Below are positions 6,289 through 8,991 of a stretch of DNA of 8,991 nt, piece by piece. Location of the stretch: the NCBI GenBank assembly GCA_944372725.1, contig CALWAA010000139.1:1-8991 (forward strand). The letters run 5' to 3'. Below the pieces are notes generated by a model that saw only the letters and a program-made list of their open reading frames with translations, was not told where the DNA came from and did not search any database. Origin of the DNA: an uncultured Bacilli bacterium. Lineage in GTDB: Bacteria > Bacillota_I > Bacilli_A > RF39 > UBA660. Every line of letters begins with the position of its first letter. Within the stretch, counting starts at the first letter, position 1. The position numbers and the translations under genes are program-made.

Positions 6289-6507
6289 TAAATTATCGGG
6301 TAAAGTGCAAGTTAAACTTGTTGCTTGTGTAGATAAACCTTGTGTTACATTAACCCATTCAGAGCCATTATAACAAAATAAATTTTTAGAAGTAGTATTA
6401 AAATATACTTGTCCTAAAACTGGATTAGAAGGAGCAGAACTTAAATTTTCTATTTTAGCATTTTGTAAATCGTTTTTATTAAAATTAACATCACTTAAAA
6501 ATTGCAT
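6286..6507 (-). CDS. Small tail-fibre-like protein, 73 aa
   Basis: The protein begins with QFLSDVNFNKNDLQNAKIEN and continues with SSAPSNPVLGQVYFNTTSKNLFCYNGSEW. This composition is typical of the N-terminal attachment segment of phage tail fibres: a 'linker and label' stretch with a GQ-YFNT-YNG-EWV pattern. Here it stands alone and stops after 73 residues, where related fibres usually continue for hundreds. It could be a short tail-tip or fibre-adaptor protein. Start choice: SD AAGGAG sits 8 bases before the ATG, directly after the stop codon of the baseplate gene. Its TAG stop overlaps a copy of the RGTAAAATAWTA motif. No exact function is claimed. Confidence 0.7.
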   Translation of the reverse strand: MQFLSDVNFNKNDLQNAKIENLSSAPSNPVLGQVYFNTTSKNLFCYNGSEWVNVTQGLSTQATSLTCTLPDNL

Positions 6508-6520
6508 TATGTATCACTCC

Positions 6521-8932
6521 TTATACTAAGTTTAATGTTTCGTCAGCTTTTAAAGCGGAACTATCAAAGTAGAATGATTGTGTACTTAAATTTCTATATG
6601 GAGCAAGTGTAGCTCTATTTTTTGTATAATCTATAACTAAATCGTCAAGTAAGAAATCTACAAATTCTATATGTATTTCTCCTGTTATGTAATCTACAGT
6701 TCCATTTCTTGCTAATATATTGTTATTATTAGTGATTGTTCCGTTATTATTATCTCTTAATACTACTTGTCCTCCATTTACTCTTATCATAATAGATCCT
6801 GGTAAAATTGGTGTATTTTCAAGTGTAATATCATATGTTAATCTTTCCTGTACTGTTATATCTGGATCTAGTGTTCCATCTTCAAGTACTCCATTTTGTG
6901 GTACTATTTGAGAATAAGCACCTGTAACTTCTTCTTTTGATACAATATTTCCTTCTTCATCAAAGTAATTTATAGGATCTAAATCTACCATTAATATTCT
7001 ATTATCTACACTTAAAATTGTTTCTATAACTTCTTTATAATTAACTAAAGTATTAAAATCTATTTCACTTACTGAATAATTATATCTTAATAAATTATTA
7101 ATATTAACAATTATAGTTTGTAATTCATCCCTACTTAAAGGTTGTGTAGTATAGAATTTACCTGTAATAGTCCAATAATATTTTTGTATAGAATGTAAAT
7201 CTACTTCTATAGTTAAAGGTAAAATTTTATATTGTCTTAAAGCTTCTTTTATATTTGATATAAATATATCGTCAAATTCTACATCGTTATTTTCATATTC
7301 ATCTGTTCTAGCAATATATAATTTAACTACAAATCCTTCTAATAATTGTGTAGTAGATCTAGTTTGTTTTCCAGTATCTCCTACTAAAGTATCATCATTT
7401 ATTTGTCCAAAAGGATGTGCTTCTTGACGGCTAGCATTTAAATATTTTTCTAATTCTAAACTATCGGCTTCTGTTACTAATCCATCCTGATTTACATCAC
7501 ATAATCTAATTTGGAAATCTGTTAAAGTATGACTACTATGATCAGCTACATATTCTTGTAATATTTTTAAGTCGGCTTGAGTAATGCTACCATCTTGATT
7601 AATATCACCTATATCCCACATAGTTGGATGAATAAATTCATATAAACAATTTAAGTCCTCACTATCTACATTTCCATCTTGGTTTACATCAGCTAAATCT
7701 AATTGATATGTAGTTAAAGGATTAGCATTTTTATCGTTTATATATTTAACAAGTAAATTATAATCGTCGTCATTTATAGTACCATCTTGGTTAATATCTC
7801 CTAAATAGTACTGTACAACTGTACCTGGATCATTTGTTAAGTCAGTTGCTCTAACATTTGCAACTCCGGGTTCCCTTAAAGTTGCACGTTCAAAATCTGC
7901 AAGTGTTATTAAAGTATCTAAAGTATTTTGGTATAGTACACTATTTTTTCTTGCTTCATCTGGAGTTTCTGGATCATATCCATAAGTACTATCATAATGA
8001 GTAAACTGAACAAAACTATTAACATTAGAAACAACTGTATTATCATTTTGAGTAATTCTACTCCAAACAGAACCTGTAACTTTTGTTAAAGTATTAGCAT
8101 AAACTTGTCCAGCTTCTCCATTACTAACAATATAAAATATTTTAAAACTATTAATATTAAAATTAGTATAATAGTCTATTAATTCTATATATGTATTTTC
8201 ATTTGAATCTACTCCAAATTCGAAAAATCTTCCAACTTCGCGTGTTAAATAAATATTATCCATTAGCGTCCATTCTTCATTTTGGTCGTCAATTAAAATA
8301 ATATGATCTTGGTCTATATTTCTGTTTCTTAAATAAATCCTATTGTTAATAATATCTGAAGTTGAATAATTATATCCATATATACTATGCCAAGGAGCTC
8401 CAGCATCTGGATAAGGATTATTAGATACTCTATTAGGAGTAACAGGAGAACCTTGTATTAATTCTACACTAGTTACAGTACCGTTATTTTGTGTATTAGA
8501 AGCTAAATCATATTGTTTAAATGTTGTATATACTATTTCTCCATCCTCACTAGTAAATGTACAAAATCTAGGTATTGTAGCACTTTGAGTATATGTATTT
8601 ACTACTTCTGCTTCACAAGTAGCACTTCTATACCAATGCATTTTATATCCAATTAATTTATATATAGTTGCAGCATTTTTTCTTTGTGTAACAGAGTTAG
8701 GATAAACTTCTAGTGATTGCATATCCTGCGTATAGAATAACATATCTCCAATTATAGCCATAAGCTTAACTAATATCATTCCTGGGTCGTTTGCATCACT
8801 ACTATTCCATTTTTGAGTTATTCCAGGTATAGAATTAATTAAATCATCTAATATATTAACATAGTCTTTATCTACATAGGATATTTGTATAGGTTCTTCA
8901 CTTACTTTTTGTACTTGATTAATAGTTGCCAT
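6521..8932 (-). CDS. Baseplate J-like protein with four inserted dockerin-type calcium repeats
   Basis: This 803-residue protein probably forms the baseplate wedge of a contractile or complex tail. Residues ~40-100 carry the family's usual opening (NDPGMILVKL, then a helical stretch ending in a KLIGYKM segment), resembling Baseplate_J / T4 gp6-like proteins. The mid-region at ~345-370 (ADFERATLREPGVANVRATD) and the region at ~530-650 are also typical of this family. Between them, residues ~378-500 hold four DxNxDGxxxxxD loops: D379/N381/D383/D390, D415/N417/D419/D426, D443/N445/D447/D454 and D479/N481/D483/D490. Each is followed by an amphipathic helix, as in two tandem type I dockerin domains. 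The family assignment is from remembered pattern and context. The gene has no in-frame CGG codon and is intact. The next gene starts 13 bases after its stop, suggesting co-transcription. Confidence 0.8.
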   Translation of the reverse strand: MATINQVQKVSEEPIQISYVDKDYVNILDDLINSIPGITQKWNSSDANDPGMILVKLMAIIGDMLFYTQDMQSLEVYPNSVTQRKNAATIYKLIGYKMHWYRSATCEAEVVNTYTQSATIPRFCTFTSEDGEIVYTTFKQYDLASNTQNNGTVTSVELIQGSPVTPNRVSNNPYPDAGAPWHSIYGYNYSTSDIINNRIYLRNRNIDQDHIILIDDQNEEWTLMDNIYLTREVGRFFEFGVDSNENTYIELIDYYTNFNINSFKIFYIVSNGEAGQVYANTLTKVTGSVWSRITQNDNTVVSNVNSFVQFTHYDSTYGYDPETPDEARKNSVLYQNTLDTLITLADFERATLREPGVANVRATDLTNDPGTVVQYYLGDINQDGTINDDDYNLLVKYINDKNANPLTTYQLDLADVNQDGNVDSEDLNCLYEFIHPTMWDIGDINQDGSITQADLKILQEYVADHSSHTLTDFQIRLCDVNQDGLVTEADSLELEKYLNASRQEAHPFGQINDDTLVGDTGKQTRSTTQLLEGFVVKLYIARTDEYENNDVEFDDIFISNIKEALRQYKILPLTIEVDLHSIQKYYWTITGKFYTTQPLSRDELQTIIVNINNLLRYNYSVSEIDFNTLVNYKEVIETILSVDNRILMVDLDPINYFDEEGNIVSKEEVTGAYSQIVPQNGVLEDGTLDPDITVQERLTYDITLENTPILPGSIMIRVNGGQVVLRDNNNGTITNNNNILARNGTVDYITGEIHIEFVDFLLDDLVIDYTKNRATLAPYRNLSTQSFYFDSSALKADETLNLV
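7439..7801 (-). other. Dockerin-like calcium-binding repeat region inside the baseplate protein
   Basis: Four F-hand loops begin GDINQDG, ADVNQDG, GDINQDG and CDVNQDG, spaced about 36, 28 and 36 residues apart. This makes two dockerin pairs joined by a short linker containing HPTMWD. All four keep Asp at loop positions 1, 5 and 12, Asn at position 3 and Gly at position 6, so calcium binding is likely for each. Known dockerins bind cohesins, mainly in cellulosomes of anaerobic Firmicutes and in some surface-protein systems. Whether these bind a host cohesin, dock another tail protein, or only stabilise the fold cannot be read from the sequence. Confidence 0.85.
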
Positions 8933-8991
8933 TTATTTACCAACCTTTCTTCAATAAAAAATATTATTGATTTCTCAATAATATTTTACTT
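8933..8991 (-). promoter_or_regulatory. Leader of the baseplate gene: conserved AT motif plus GAAA-loop hairpin
   Basis: On the coding strand this leader begins with AAGTAAAATATTATT (8991-8977), a copy of a motif seen upstream of three other genes here. An 11-bp perfect stem (8975-8985 with 8960-8970) closed by a GAAA tetraloop overlaps it, and a run of T follows (8960-8956). A stem plus T-run looks like a weak AT-only intrinsic terminator for an upstream gene outside the window. It could equally be a processing or stabilising 5' hairpin of the baseplate mRNA. A modest purine-rich SD (GAAAGG) lies about 11 bases before the ATG at 8932. The motif may be a phage promoter element; this is inferred from recurrence only. 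Confidence 0.45.

Noticed and set aside
5673..6911. Plus-strand open frames at 5673-5876 and 6720-6911
   Set aside because: They are antisense shadows of the GAF-like and baseplate genes, with composition explained by the opposite strand.
1..8991. tRNA genes, CRISPR arrays, attachment sites
   Set aside because: I saw no cloverleaf, no regularly spaced palindromic repeats and no integrase-linked repeats. In particular no candidate CGGN-reading tRNA lies in this window.

Overview
The window is a late structural module of a tailed bacteriophage. It is very AT-rich, has strong AGGAGG-type ribosome binding sites, and every gene lies on the minus strand, so it reads from high to low coordinates. 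The base composition, the Shine-Dalgarno (SD) sequences and the Clostridia-style dockerin repeats suggest a low-GC Firmicutes host, probably an anaerobe. No chromosomal gene is visible.

Layout in transcription order: a leader with a GAAA-loop hairpin (8933-8991); a baseplate-J-like protein with four dockerin repeats inserted (8932-6521); a short tail-fibre-like N-terminal module protein (6507-6286); an 82-residue membrane/coiled-coil protein (6241-5993); a membrane-anchored protein with a probable GAF-like domain, split over three frames (5980-5177); an unknown 106-residue protein (5155-4835); a tail protein I-like baseplate component split over two frames (4825-4168); a structured leader and a large Vsr/EDxHD-type homing endonuclease split over three frames (4025-1978); a jelly-roll-like tail protein (1842-1279); a 48-residue protein (1229-1083); and the first 355 codons of a tail structural protein running off the window (1067-1). 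Apart from the endonuclease, which looks like a mobile insertion, the genes fit tail-tip/baseplate assembly plus a possible lysis or membrane function.

The outstanding observation concerns CGG. Three genes look broken, with six single-base frame changes between them. All six fall exactly on an in-frame CGG codon, and each is repaired by skipping the C and reading the next three bases as GGA or GGT (Gly). All other CGG trinucleotides I found in coding sequence (about eighteen) straddle a codon boundary, so none is read as an in-frame Arg codon. CGT, CGC, CGA, AGA and AGG are all used in-frame as ordinary Arg codons. Skipping the C restores open frames whose lengths are exact multiples of three (681, 218 and 266 residues) and joins segments of recognisable single domains. 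The internal ATGs that would start the downstream pieces lack SD sequences. CGG therefore appears to act here as a +1 frameshift signal, or CGGN as a four-base codon for one residue, most simply glycine. I cannot exclude assembly error from one sequence, but the exclusivity to CGG makes random error or ordinary decay unlikely.

Secondary signals are a motif RGTAAAATAWTA repeated upstream of four genes, a three-way-junction RNA fold in front of the endonuclease, and a hairpin that hides the ribosome binding site of the jelly-roll gene.
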